DNA from: Planctomycetota bacterium
GTDB lineage: Bacteria; Planctomycetota; Phycisphaerae; Phycisphaerales; SM1A02
Assembly (NCBI GenBank): GCA_003671065.1
Contig: QWPU01000010.1
Coordinates: 1-13,701, forward strand
Length of the DNA stretch: 13,701 nucleotides
Direction of reading: 5' to 3'
This document shows positions 1 to 6,949 of the stretch, piece after piece (position 1 is the first letter of the stretch; the number at the start of each line of letters is the position of its first letter). Made by a program: the position numbers and the translations under genes. The notes under the pieces are model-generated. The model searched no databases. It was not told the DNA's origin and saw nothing but the letters and a program-made list of their open reading frames with translations.

Positions 1-1
1 T

Positions 2-127
2 GATTTGCACGCCACGATGCTGCATCTGCTTGGGCTCGATCACAAGCAACTGGTCTATCGCGCACAAGGCCGCGACTACCGCTTGACCGATGTGAAGGGC
101 GAGTTGGTGCGCGGGATCATGGCTTGA
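2..127 (+). CDS. DUF1501 family protein, C-terminal end (partial)
   Basis: Reading from base 2 gives 41 residues ending in TGA at 125-127; the 5' part lies outside the window. The tail contains the pattern LHATMLHLLGLDH, then YRAQGRDYRLTDV, then a Val-x-x-Ile-x-Ala end. This is the usual C-terminus of DUF1501 proteins, an alkaline-phosphatase/sulfatase-fold family that is abundant in Planctomycetota and normally exported through a Tat-type signal. In that phylum the gene commonly follows a DUF1553/DUF1549 (cytochrome-c-like, PSD1) gene, so one may lie just to the left; that is inference. The family's exact substrate is not established. The call rests on recognising the tail motif, with no catalytic residues visible in this fragment. 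Confidence 0.8.
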   Translation, partial: DLHATMLHLLGLDHKQLVYRAQGRDYRLTDVKGELVRGIMA

Positions 128-182
128 TGGCGTCCTGAAATGCTGAAAGAGTTGTAGTCGCTTCGTGTTCGATCGAGGTGTG

Positions 183-229
183 CCTCTGGTTGATTCAGAG
201 GACTACGCTCGCGCCACCGAGGCTGGCGC
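183..229 (+). terminator. Two tandem stem-loops after the DUF1501 gene, possible terminator
   Basis: CCTCTG at 183-188 pairs with CAGAGG at 196-201 across a 7-nt loop. GCGCCA at 211-216 pairs with TGGCGC at 224-229, also across 7 nt. They begin 56 nt after the DUF1501 stop codon. Only a short TGTTT follows the second stem, so this is not a textbook intrinsic terminator. The rest of the 290-nt gap (128-417) shows no convincing gene; its right end holds the putative serBA promoter. Confidence 0.3.
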
Positions 230-404
230 CTGTTTCCGAAAGACGGTTGTGACGAGGCTCCTCGAGCATCTTCCTTTTTATCTCGTGTGCTGGATGATCG
301 CCCTCGTCCTTCTTGATCGTTCCCGTGGTGTTCGCCACTCTGGATGTGTTGGCAGCCAAGTATGGATGGAAGTGAAGCGCGCGGTCAAGATCGCGGCTGA
401 GCGG

Positions 405-410
405 TATTCT
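405..410 (+). promoter_or_regulatory. Putative -10 hexamer of a leaderless serBA transcript
   Basis: TATTCT lies 7 nt upstream of the ATG at 418, where transcription from a sigma-70-type -10 would start at or next to the start codon. There is no SD sequence in front of this ATG. The -35 position with a 16-18 nt spacer is weak (CGGTCA at 382-387, three matches to TTGACA). The call gains support from the same arrangement at 2931, 4081, 8391 and, more weakly, 6938. Confidence 0.45.
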
Positions 411-417
411 TCGCGCA

Positions 418-2307
418 ATGGATCTTCCAACGCTTATTCTTGATTTCGACAGCACCATCGTTGCGGCGGAAGGCCTCGACGAAATCGCGAAGCTTGCGCT
501 TGCTGATGATCCTGAGCACAACGCGAAAGTGCTGGCAATTGAAGGGATCACGCGCGATGGCATGGAAGGGCGCATAGGTATCGATGTGTCGTTGCAGCGG
601 CGGTTGTCTCAATTGACGATCACGCGTGCGCATGTTGCCGAAGTGGTGAAGCAACTCAAGAAGAAGATCGCGCCGAGCTTTCGCCGTCATAAGGCGGCGA
701 TTCGCAAGAACGCGGCGAACATCTATGTCGTGAGTTCGGGCTTTCGCGAGTATGTCGTGCCCGTGTGCGCTGAGCTCGGCATCGCCGCGGATCATGTGAT
801 TGCCAACGAGTTTCACTGGTCGAAGGATGGCGTCGTCGTTGGCTACAACCGCGACTGTGCGCTTGCGAAACCGCATGGAAAACCCGCCGCGGTTCGCGCG
901 CTCAAGTTGAAGGGCACGGTCATTGCGGTAGGGGACGGCGCGACTGATTGCGAGATTCGCGATGACGGCGCAGCCAGCGAATTCGTGGCCTATTGCGAGA
1001 ACATCGAGCGCGAGAATGTGGTCGCGCGCGCGGATCGCGTTGTCAAGAGCGTCGACGAAGTTCTGTGGATCTACGACTTTCCTGGCGCGCCGAGTTATCC
1101 GAAGTCGCGCATGGTCGCGTTGTTGCTTGAGAACATTCACGCAGATGCCGCCGAACATTTGCGTGAAGAGGGTTACCGCGTCGAGACCGTGAGCGATGCG
1201 CTTCCTGAAGCGGAACTCACGCGCGCACTGCGCGGCGTGTCGCTGCTCGGTATTCGTTCAAAGACGCGCGTGACCGCTAGCGCGCTTGCGGCGGCGGATC
1301 GATTGCTGTCAATCGGTTGCTTCTGCATCGGCACTGAACAAGTGGATCTCGCGGCTGCGAGCGCGCGCGGAGTGAGCGTGTTCAACGCGCCGTACTCCAA
1401 CACGCGCAGTGTGGTTGAACTCGCCATCGGTGAAATCGTCATGCTCTTTCGCCGCGCGGTGGAATCGGACCGCGTGCTCCACGCTGGTGGTTGGCGTAAG
1501 AGCGCGGCGGGATGCCGCGAAATGCGCGGGAAAACCCTAGGAATCGTGGGCTACGGACACATCGGTTCGCAACTCAGCGTGCTTGCGGAAGCGATGGGTA
1601 TGCAGGTGATCTATCACGACATCGCGGAAGTCTTGCCGCTGGGCAACGCGCGCAAAGCGAAGTCACTCGCTGATCTTCTCGCGAAGTCGGATGCAGTGAG
1701 CATGCATGTTGATGGTCGACGCGAGAACACACATCTCATTGGTGAACGCGAACTCAAGAAGATGCGCGAGGGCTCGGTGCTCATCAATCTGTCGCGCGGT
1801 CATATCGTGGATCTTGATGCGCTTGCACGCAGTGTTCGCAGTGGTCACATCGGTGGCGCTGCTGTCGATGTGTTTCCTGTTGAGCCCAATTCAAACAAGG
1901 ACGCGTTTGATACGCCGTTGCGTGGCATCCCCAATGTCATCCTCACCGCACACATCGGTGGCTCGACCGCCGAAGCGCAGCAGGGGATCGGTATGTTTGT
2001 CGCGCGTCGATTGATCGAGCATGTCAACGCTGGGTCCACTGCGGGCAGCGTGAATTTGCCTGAAATCGCGCTGCCTCCGACGCCGCGCGCGCATCGCTTC
2101 CTCCACTTGCATCGCAATCAACCTGGCGTGCTTGCTGCAATCAACGGCATTCTTGCGCGACGCAAGATCAACATCCTTGGTCAGTCGCTGCGCACCGATG
2201 ACGCAACAGGCTATGTTGTGACAGATGTGAATAAGACCTATGACGATGCAGTGATTGAAGAACTTCGCGCCGTTGCGGGGACAATTCGTTTCCGCGTGCT
2301 CTATTGA
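418..2307 (+). CDS. serA: Fused phosphoserine phosphatase / D-3-phosphoglycerate dehydrogenase (SerB-SerA)
   Basis: This 629-residue protein joins two cytoplasmic serine-biosynthesis enzymes. Residues 1 to about 220 form a HAD-IB phosphoserine phosphatase: DFDST at 9-13 with nucleophile Asp9 and acid Asp11, MEG at 49-51, SSG at 106-108, a Lys at about 155, and GDGATD at 172-177. The last motif has Thr where the common GDGAND has Asn. Residues about 228-629 align end to end with E. coli-type SerA: RSKT at 280-283, CFCIGTEQVD at 301-310, SNTRS at 327-331, the NAD-binding GYGHIG at 378-383, and the catalytic triad Arg460, Glu489 and His512. A C-terminal ACT domain spans about 560-629 and ends in GTIRFRVLY. 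His565, Asn567 and Asn585 match the serine-binding residues of E. coli SerA, so feedback inhibition by serine is plausible. The enzyme would catalyse the first and last pathway steps; the middle aminotransferase SerC is not in the window. The start is ATG at 418. Confidence 0.93.
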   Translation: MDLPTLILDFDSTIVAAEGLDEIAKLALADDPEHNAKVLAIEGITRDGMEGRIGIDVSLQRRLSQLTITRAHVAEVVKQLKKKIAPSFRRHKAAIRKNAANIYVVSSGFREYVVPVCAELGIAADHVIANEFHWSKDGVVVGYNRDCALAKPHGKPAAVRALKLKGTVIAVGDGATDCEIRDDGAASEFVAYCENIERENVVARADRVVKSVDEVLWIYDFPGAPSYPKSRMVALLLENIHADAAEHLREEGYRVETVSDALPEAELTRALRGVSLLGIRSKTRVTASALAAADRLLSIGCFCIGTEQVDLAAASARGVSVFNAPYSNTRSVVELAIGEIVMLFRRAVESDRVLHAGGWRKSAAGCREMRGKTLGIVGYGHIGSQLSVLAEAMGMQVIYHDIAEVLPLGNARKAKSLADLLAKSDAVSMHVDGRRENTHLIGERELKKMREGSVLINLSRGHIVDLDALARSVRSGHIGGAAVDVFPVEPNSNKDAFDTPLRGIPNVILTAHIGGSTAEAQQGIGMFVARRLIEHVNAGSTAGSVNLPEIALPPTPRAHRFLHLHRNQPGVLAAINGILARRKINILGQSLRTDDATGYVVTDVNKTYDDAVIEELRAVAGTIRFRVLY

Positions 2308-2318
2308 ACTCACCGATT

Positions 2319-2322
2319 GGAG
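2319..2322 (+). promoter_or_regulatory. Shine-Dalgarno fixing the start of the thioredoxin gene
   Basis: GGAG ends 7 nt before the ATG at 2330. It decides the start: the frame is open back to 2255, but an upstream start would overlap serBA and would add residues in front of a clean lipoprotein signal. Confidence 0.75.
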
Positions 2323-2329
2323 ATTACTC

Positions 2330-2872
2330 ATGCGGATTCATGCCTGGCTGACCGTCCTCTGTCTTTGCGCGTGCTCTGTCAATTCCACCCGCAGTATTGA
2401 GCAGCATGAACATGTGCCGCCACGATCTGAGTCGAATCTCTCGGTGAAAGTGGGCGGACAAGCGATTGCGTTCGCGCTGCCGCGGACGGATGGGCGTAGC
2501 ATCACACTCGGCCCGATAAAGGGAACTGTTTTTCTTCTCGACTTCTGGGCTACATGGTGTGGGCCGTGCCGAGCGGCGATGCCCGTCATGCAGAAGTTGC
2601 ATGACGAGTATGCAGGGAAGCCCTTCAAGGTCATCGGCGTCAACACATGGGAGCAAGACGCGAGCGCGGCGAAGACCTTCATGGAGAAGCATGGCTACAC
2701 CTATCCCTGCGTCGTCGGCGGCGATGGACTCGCGCAAGCGTATGGGATCACGGGGATTCCGACGCTTTTGTTGATCAACAAGGACGGCACCATCGCGCTC
2801 ATCGAGGTTGGGCTCAACGATGCGCTGGGCTCTTCACTGCGCAGCGCGATTGATGCAGCGCTTGCGAAGTGA
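2330..2872 (+). CDS. TlpA/ResA-like thioredoxin lipoprotein
   Basis: This 180-residue protein has a lipoprotein signal ending LCAC, with Cys15 as the lipidated residue, then a short polar linker and a thioredoxin fold of the TlpA/ResA/AhpC-TSA group. The fold shows the entry strand AIAFALP at 45-51, FLLDFWATWCGPC at 68-80 with redox Cys77 and Cys80, and the cis-proline loop GIPT at 142-145. It probably reduces or oxidises envelope disulfides from the outer face of the inner membrane or in the periplasm; the partner is unknown. The gene starts 22 nt after the serBA stop and has a good SD, so it is probably co-transcribed with serBA, although no functional link is evident. In Planctomycetota, TlpA-like domains are often fused to or found next to LolA/DUF2092-like domains; the next gene may be one. 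Confidence 0.9.
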   Translation: MRIHAWLTVLCLCACSVNSTRSIEQHEHVPPRSESNLSVKVGGQAIAFALPRTDGRSITLGPIKGTVFLLDFWATWCGPCRAAMPVMQKLHDEYAGKPFKVIGVNTWEQDASAAKTFMEKHGYTYPCVVGGDGLAQAYGITGIPTLLLINKDGTIALIEVGLNDALGSSLRSAIDAALAK

Positions 2873-2907
2873 AGCGTCGAGCAGATCAAAAACTGAGAAG
2901 TCGTGCT

Positions 2908-2936
2908 GCGACCGAGCGAGACTGGTTCGGTATCCT
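2908..2936 (+). promoter_or_regulatory. Putative promoter of a leaderless transcript for the 2943 gene
   Basis: TATCCT at 2931-2936 is separated from the ATG at 2943 by exactly 6 nt (CCCGCC). At a 17-nt spacer upstream lies GCGACC (2908-2913), which keeps the GAC core of TTGACA. No SD sequence precedes the ATG. Confidence 0.45.
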
Positions 2937-2942
2937 CCCGCC

Positions 2943-4025
2943 ATGCCATTCGCTCCGCGCCATTCATCGTTCGTAGTCCTCGCGCTCACTCTTGCAACGC
3001 TCGCTGCCGCGCCTCCAGCACCGAAGCCTGGGTCGAGCAAACAAGCGGTTCCGCCCGCGCCAACTGCCACGCCAACGGCCGCGCCCGCAGCACCGCTCGC
3101 CAAGAAACCTCCAGCTCCAACAGCGACCACGCCGTTGCCTGGTCAGCGCGTGAGCGATGCGATTGAGCCTGCAGCAAAGGTGATTCTCGATCGCGCGAGC
3201 CAAGTCGCCATGAATATGCGCTGCATTGAAGTCACGACGCGCGGCGAAACGATCGTGTGGACCGATGGCAAGCCGAACCCAATGCCGCTCGGGCCTGAGT
3301 GCCATATCTATCTCGAGTTCGTCTTTCGCGAGGCATTGTTCGCACCCAAGATGCGTGTGGAGCTCAAGGAAGGTGGGACGCCTCGTGCGCTCATGGTGTT
3401 TGACGGGAAGAATGGGATTCGCCTTGATTTGCCGACCAAACTGTTCCTGACTTCAGGAATTGATTGGTCGTCGGTCGGCGGTGACCTGTTGCCTTCGCTG
3501 CCTGGATGGCTGCTCAATGAACGCAGTTACGGTTTGCTTCGACTGACGAAACAGGAGGGCACGGAGCATCTTGGTGAGCGAGCCGCCGCGCGTGTCATTG
3601 GCACCGAGACCATTGACGGTCTTGAGTGCGACATCGTGATGTCGGCGATCGACACGACTCAGTACAACCAAGATCCCTCGAGTGCGAAAGCGATCAAGGA
3701 CGGTTCTGAGTTTGTGCGGATCTTCGAAACTGCGGCGTTTGCGCGGATCGATGGGCTCCCTCGACGCATCGAGTATGCGCCTGAGATTCCAGGACAGGGG
3801 CTGAGTGGCGGTGCCGAGCGCGTGCTGCATTACAGCGCTCTCAAGCTCAGTGACACGCTCGATGCAGCCGTCTTTTCTACGGCGGTTCCTGAAGGTTTCA
3901 CGCGGTTCGTGGCGCCAGCAACACCTGAAGTCGCGCCAGTAGATGCTCCTCCAAGCGTGCCTGAAGAACCGCTGATGCAACGACCGCCAGCAGTGAAGCC
4001 GCCGACTCCAACGGCGCCGAAGTAA
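2943..4025 (+). CDS. Secreted Pro/Ala-rich protein, possibly LolA/DUF2092-like
   Basis: This 360-residue protein begins with a signal peptide (hydrophobic core about residues 10-22, cleavage near Ala23). A low-complexity Pro/Ala/Thr/Lys linker runs from about 24 to 66, a globular domain from about 70 to 322, and a Pro-rich tail from about 323 to 360. The globular part resembles the LolA/LppX/DUF2092 fold in its order of elements: an N-terminal helix with AAKVILDRAS, successive beta hairpins (LEFVFREALF, MRVELKEG, ALMVFDGKNGIRLD), then VIGTETIDGLECDIV, a GLPRRIEY strand, and the closing phrase LDAAVFSTAVPEGF. Such domains bind lipids or lipoproteins in the periplasm, but no residue here proves this. 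The ATG at 2943 is chosen over upstream in-frame starts because it gives a clean signal peptide and has a -10-like element 6 nt before it. It follows a TlpA gene by 70 nt. Confidence 0.65.
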   Translation: MPFAPRHSSFVVLALTLATLAAAPPAPKPGSSKQAVPPAPTATPTAAPAAPLAKKPPAPTATTPLPGQRVSDAIEPAAKVILDRASQVAMNMRCIEVTTRGETIVWTDGKPNPMPLGPECHIYLEFVFREALFAPKMRVELKEGGTPRALMVFDGKNGIRLDLPTKLFLTSGIDWSSVGGDLLPSLPGWLLNERSYGLLRLTKQEGTEHLGERAAARVIGTETIDGLECDIVMSAIDTTQYNQDPSSAKAIKDGSEFVRIFETAAFARIDGLPRRIEYAPEIPGQGLSGGAERVLHYSALKLSDTLDAAVFSTAVPEGFTRFVAPATPEVAPVDAPPSVPEEPLMQRPPAVKPPTPTAPK

Positions 4026-4057
4026 GCGCGCGTTGATGGACTGAGACGAACCAAGGC

Positions 4058-4086
4058 TTCAGTTTGTCAGTGCCTCAAGTTACACT
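4058..4086 (+). promoter_or_regulatory. Putative promoter of a leaderless transcript for the 4093 gene
   Basis: TACACT at 4081-4086 lies exactly 6 nt before the ATG at 4093. At a 17-nt spacer upstream is TTCAGT (4058-4063), three matches to TTGACA. There is no SD before the ATG. The 67-nt gap holds no convincing terminator for the preceding gene. Confidence 0.45.
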
Positions 4087-4092
4087 CGACGC

Positions 4093-6003
4093 ATGCTTTT
4101 GCCTCTCGCGGTGCTGACAGTCACCTTGTCGTTGTGTGCTTCGTTCACTTCAATCGCAAGCGCGCATGCAGTTCCGCCAGGGAATGTCACTGCCAAATCA
4201 CTGGCGCTTGACGCTGCCACCGCCGCGCGCGCGGGCAACCTTGAACAGTATGTGACGACGCTCGCCGAGACGCTCGACGACGCGATCAAAGGCAAGACTG
4301 GCAAAGTCGCCAGCAAGTTCGCGACCTCTGATTCAGGCACGCTCGCGCTCTTGCAATGGCGCTTGCTCGCGCGCATCGGCGCCACTGATCGTGCGGCGCT
4401 GGGCACGCAACATCCGAATGAAATGGCATGGTTACTTTCGTCGCGCGAGGCGCTTGAGATGTTTCTCTCGTCTGGCGATGTGCAAGACAATCGTTGGGGT
4501 GAAGCCACGCGTGTGCTCTGCACGCTTGCCGCGAAAGACGCAAGTATCATGGACGAGCGCTCGAGCGATGACTTGCCGATCAGGCTTGCGATTGCCACCG
4601 CGCTGGTGTTTTCGACTCCTGTGAAGTGCATGGCGGATGGCAGCGACATTGATCCAGTCAAGCGCTACCAGTCGTATCTTGCGTGGGATCGTGAAGGCCT
4701 GCTCTTCTCGAGTTTTCATGAGCTCAATGCGTGGGAGTTGCGCTATGTCGTTGGCAGTTGGTCGACCGACGAAGACCTCGTGTGGGCGCGCGCGAATATC
4801 AAGCCTGAACTCAAGTTGCGCGAGAAGGTCGGTGACGGCGCGCACATGCTTGCCTACAACGGCGCGAACAAGTCGGGCGTGAGTGTGCAAGCGGGCGCGA
4901 AGTTCTACGACAACAAGCCGATGACGATGGCAATCATGCTTGAGTACGGCGGCGTGTGCGGCGCGATCTCGCGCTTTGGCACTTCGATGTCGCAAGCGTT
5001 TGGCGTGCCCGCGATGCCAGTCGGTCAACCTGGTCACTGCGCGTTTGTTTGGCAGAAGTCGCCGCACTCGTGGAGCATCAACAACGACATTTCAGGATGG
5101 TCCGACAGCGGTTGCCACAGCGGCATCACAATTCCGTGGGGGCAAAGCGCGTGGTTCGTACCGCTGATGCAACTCGCGCAGAGCGACCCCGCGCACTTTG
5201 CAGAAAGTGAAGTGCTGCGCTCGTGCGCACTGATTGCGGACTCCGACGCGCGCGCTGCAATTCTCGCGCAAGCGTGCGACGAGTGCCCGCAGAACTTCGC
5301 AGCGTGGCAAGAGCGCGTCGTTGCTATGAAAGCTGATGGCGTACGCACGAGCATGACGGAATGGAAGTCAGCATTCAAGAGCGCGGCCGACGCGTTTGTG
5401 AATCATCCACGCGCGTTCTCATCGCTGCTGATCTCGGCGCAATCAGAGATGCTTGCCGACAAGCCAACGCCGAAAGCGCGCATTGATTTCGCGATCGACG
5501 CCGCGCGCGTGTTTGCAGTGATGGCACGCAACGGCGCTGATGCAACACTCTTGACGGCCGCGCTGCGCGAAGTGCTCGTTGAACAAGCAATGGGTCTCGC
5601 AACAAACTCGCAAGCAAGCGCGAAAAATCCAAGCGCGCCCAAAGCCGCACGCGCGCTCGTTGTGGGTGATGACGCAAAGGATGCGACGCTCAACGACACG
5701 ATCGCGATGAAAGTGATCGATATGACGATCCGTGCCGCAAGCGAATTCGACATCGCTCCAACAGGCAACGCGCATGACGCGTGGGCATCGAGTCTGAGCA
5801 GTCTTATCCGTGGTATATCGTGGCAAGCGCCGATTCGCGAAGACGGTTTGCAACGAGTCCAACAAGTGCTCGCAGCGCTCATGGTCAACAAGCGCGAAGG
5901 CGATGCTCGTTGGTTTGCTGATCGCATCGTGGAGTCCGCGAAAGCTACGAAAGATGCGGCATTTGAAGCGAAAGCTGTTGAGTTTCGCGCGTCGCTTGGA
6001 TGA
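4093..6003 (+). CDS. Large secreted protein with transglutaminase-like Cys/His core
   Basis: This 636-residue protein has a signal peptide (residues 1-26, cleavage after AHA). A mostly helical N-terminal region follows, then a compact segment at about 250-345 that looks like a transglutaminase/papain-like core: YGGVCGAISRFG with Cys289, a FGVPAMPVGQPGHCAFVW strand-turn-strand with His315, and NND at 330-332 as candidate third catalytic residue. The order Cys, then a 'GVPA' strand, then Gly-His followed by a hydrophobic strand, matches bacterial transglutaminase-like proteases. Residues about 370-636 are Ala-rich and helical, perhaps TPR-like repeats (for example CDECPQNFAAWQERVV), which would suit protein binding. 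A periplasmic or surface cysteine hydrolase or cross-linking enzyme is the best guess; the substrate is unknown. I cannot name a specific family. The ATG at 4093 gives the signal peptide directly. Confidence 0.6.
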   Translation: MLLPLAVLTVTLSLCASFTSIASAHAVPPGNVTAKSLALDAATAARAGNLEQYVTTLAETLDDAIKGKTGKVASKFATSDSGTLALLQWRLLARIGATDRAALGTQHPNEMAWLLSSREALEMFLSSGDVQDNRWGEATRVLCTLAAKDASIMDERSSDDLPIRLAIATALVFSTPVKCMADGSDIDPVKRYQSYLAWDREGLLFSSFHELNAWELRYVVGSWSTDEDLVWARANIKPELKLREKVGDGAHMLAYNGANKSGVSVQAGAKFYDNKPMTMAIMLEYGGVCGAISRFGTSMSQAFGVPAMPVGQPGHCAFVWQKSPHSWSINNDISGWSDSGCHSGITIPWGQSAWFVPLMQLAQSDPAHFAESEVLRSCALIADSDARAAILAQACDECPQNFAAWQERVVAMKADGVRTSMTEWKSAFKSAADAFVNHPRAFSSLLISAQSEMLADKPTPKARIDFAIDAARVFAVMARNGADATLLTAALREVLVEQAMGLATNSQASAKNPSAPKAARALVVGDDAKDATLNDTIAMKVIDMTIRAASEFDIAPTGNAHDAWASSLSSLIRGISWQAPIREDGLQRVQQVLAALMVNKREGDARWFADRIVESAKATKDAAFEAKAVEFRASLG

Positions 6004-6028
6004 ATCTCGCTGGTTGACACTTCTACCC

Positions 6029-6034
6029 AAAGGA
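6029..6034 (+). promoter_or_regulatory. Shine-Dalgarno of the first pseudopilin gene
   Basis: AAAGGA ends 5 nt before the ATG at 6040. This supports 6040 over the in-frame ATG at 6055. The gap to the upstream gene is only 36 nt, so read-through from it is possible. Confidence 0.6.
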
Positions 6035-6039
6035 TCTCA

Positions 6040-6834
6040 ATGAAGAGGATCGCGATGAAGCGCACCACCACGAATCGCACCACCACGAATCGCGCATTCA
6101 CCCTCGTCGAAGTGCTCGTCACTCTCGCGATCATCGCGCTGCTCGTTGCGCTCCTCATCGTGGTGATTCCGCAAGTGCAACGGCAATCGCGCAGCAGCGT
6201 GTGTTTATCGAATCAACGGCAATTGAACATGGGTTACTCGCTCTACTACAGCGATAACGCGGGCCGCTTCATGGGCGTCGACACGGGCTTCTTCGCATGG
6301 GATTGGGTGCAGGGGCAGTCGAATCTCAACGGCCAAGGTTTTGAGACCGAGAATGCGCTGAAACTTGGTCGCATGTTTCCGTATGTCGGTGGTGGCATTG
6401 CGACCTATCGCAGCCCGTTCGATCCATTCACGCCGTTTCAGCGCCTTCGCACCTACTCGCTCAATGCCTACATCTCAACAGGCTACGGACCCAATTGGAG
6501 TGGACCTCCGACATGGCAAGTGAACACGATGGGGAAGATCGCACAACCTTCTGAGACCATCCTCACCAGTCTTGAATACGACCATCGTGGTTACAACATC
6601 AACAGTTTCGGCATCAGCGTGAATGGCGACGGCATCTGGATCGACAAGATTGCGCCGTGGAATCCTGGCCATTGGAACTTTTCGTTTGCTGACGGTTCAG
6701 TCAGTTCGTACGCGCATGCAGGTAGGCAAGACATCGTCGACTACTACATGACCTTGCCCGTAAACGGCGTCTACTGGCCTGGACCCGACTACGAATGGCT
6801 CAGACGACATCTCGCGCCGAGTCTCTTTGAGTGA
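6040..6834 (+). CDS. Type II secretion-like pseudopilin (prepilin N-terminal cleavage domain), copy 1
   Basis: This 264-residue protein has a basic leader of 19 residues ending Asn-Arg-Ala, then FTLVEVLVTLAIIALLVALL, the class III prepilin signal: cleavage by prepilin peptidase at Ala19/Phe20, N-methylation of Phe, and Glu24 at mature position +5. Ala replaces the usual Gly at -1, which is common in planctomycete pseudopilins. The hydrophobic helix continues to about residue 43, followed by QRQSRSSVCLSNQRQL. The globular domain is rich in Tyr/Trp and Gly and carries FSFADGSV at about 214-221, the C-terminal 'H-x-DG'-type motif of planctomycete DUF1559-like pilins. Length fits that group. The protein would be assembled at the inner membrane by a type II/type IV-pilus-like machine that is not in this window. 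It is a tandem paralogue of the 6950 gene, by eye about three-quarters identical over the whole mature length. Confidence 0.9.
   Translation: MKRIAMKRTTTNRTTTNRAFTLVEVLVTLAIIALLVALLIVVIPQVQRQSRSSVCLSNQRQLNMGYSLYYSDNAGRFMGVDTGFFAWDWVQGQSNLNGQGFETENALKLGRMFPYVGGGIATYRSPFDPFTPFQRLRTYSLNAYISTGYGPNWSGPPTWQVNTMGKIAQPSETILTSLEYDHRGYNINSFGISVNGDGIWIDKIAPWNPGHWNFSFADGSVSSYAHAGRQDIVDYYMTLPVNGVYWPGPDYEWLRRHLAPSLFE
6061..6090 (+). repeat. 15-bp perfect tandem repeat in the pseudopilin leader
   Basis: CGCACCACCACGAAT occurs twice, at 6061-6075 and 6076-6090, in frame, encoding RTTTN twice. It accounts for part of the extra leader length compared with copy 2 and lies just before the cleavage site. Confidence 0.95.
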
Positions 6835-6855
6835 TCGCCAAGAGCGTCCCTTCGC

Positions 6856-6897
6856 TTCCCCGTGGGAACCACTGATTTTCTCGCAGTAACTTTGCGA
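6856..6897 (+). terminator. Two weak stem-loops between the pseudopilin genes
   Basis: TTCCC at 6856-6860 pairs with GGGAA at 6864-6868 and is followed after 6 nt by TTTT (6875-6879 region). TCGCA at 6881-6885 pairs with TGCGA at 6893-6897 across 7 nt, with a T-rich stretch at 6908-6916 further on. Both stems are short, so termination or attenuation after copy 1 is only a possibility. Confidence 0.3.
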
Positions 6898-6914
6898 TTA
6901 CGCGCGGTGTTTTG

Positions 6915-6943
6915 TTGACATCGACCCCGTGGTGAGTCATTGT
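6915..6943 (+). promoter_or_regulatory. Putative promoter of the second pseudopilin gene
   Basis: A perfect TTGACA (6915-6920) is followed after exactly 17 nt by CATTGT (6938-6943), which keeps the two most conserved -10 bases (A2 and T6). The hexamer ends 6 nt before the ATG at 6950, the same geometry as at 2931, 4081 and 8391. The better-looking TATAAG at 6943-6948 is 22 nt from the -35 and would start transcription downstream of the ATG. Confidence 0.5.
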
Positions 6944-6949
6944 ATAAGG

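Noticed and set aside
165..443. Possible small plus-strand gene in the gap before serBA
   Set aside because: It needs a GTG start with no SD, runs into the serBA coding region in another frame, covers the two stem-loops and matches no family.
385..1158. Long open frame on the minus strand opposite serBA
   Set aside because: It lies antisense to a confidently identified enzyme, has no recognisable motif and is Arg/His-rich, as expected from the codon bias of the opposite strand.
2255..2329. Upstream start for the thioredoxin gene
   Set aside because: It overlaps serBA and would bury the lipoprotein signal; the ATG at 2330 has a good SD.
6014..6019. Perfect TTGACA before the first pseudopilin gene
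   Set aside because: No acceptable -10 lies 16-18 nt downstream (CTCAAT, TCAATG), so a promoter here is not supported.
6943..6948. TATAAG as the -10 of the second pseudopilin gene
   Set aside because: It is 22 nt from the TTGACA and would start transcription after the ATG at 6950. CATTGT at 6938-6943 fits the spacing better.
6929..6949. GTG start for the second pseudopilin
   Set aside because: It would add seven residues with no SD support and lies upstream of the likely transcript start.
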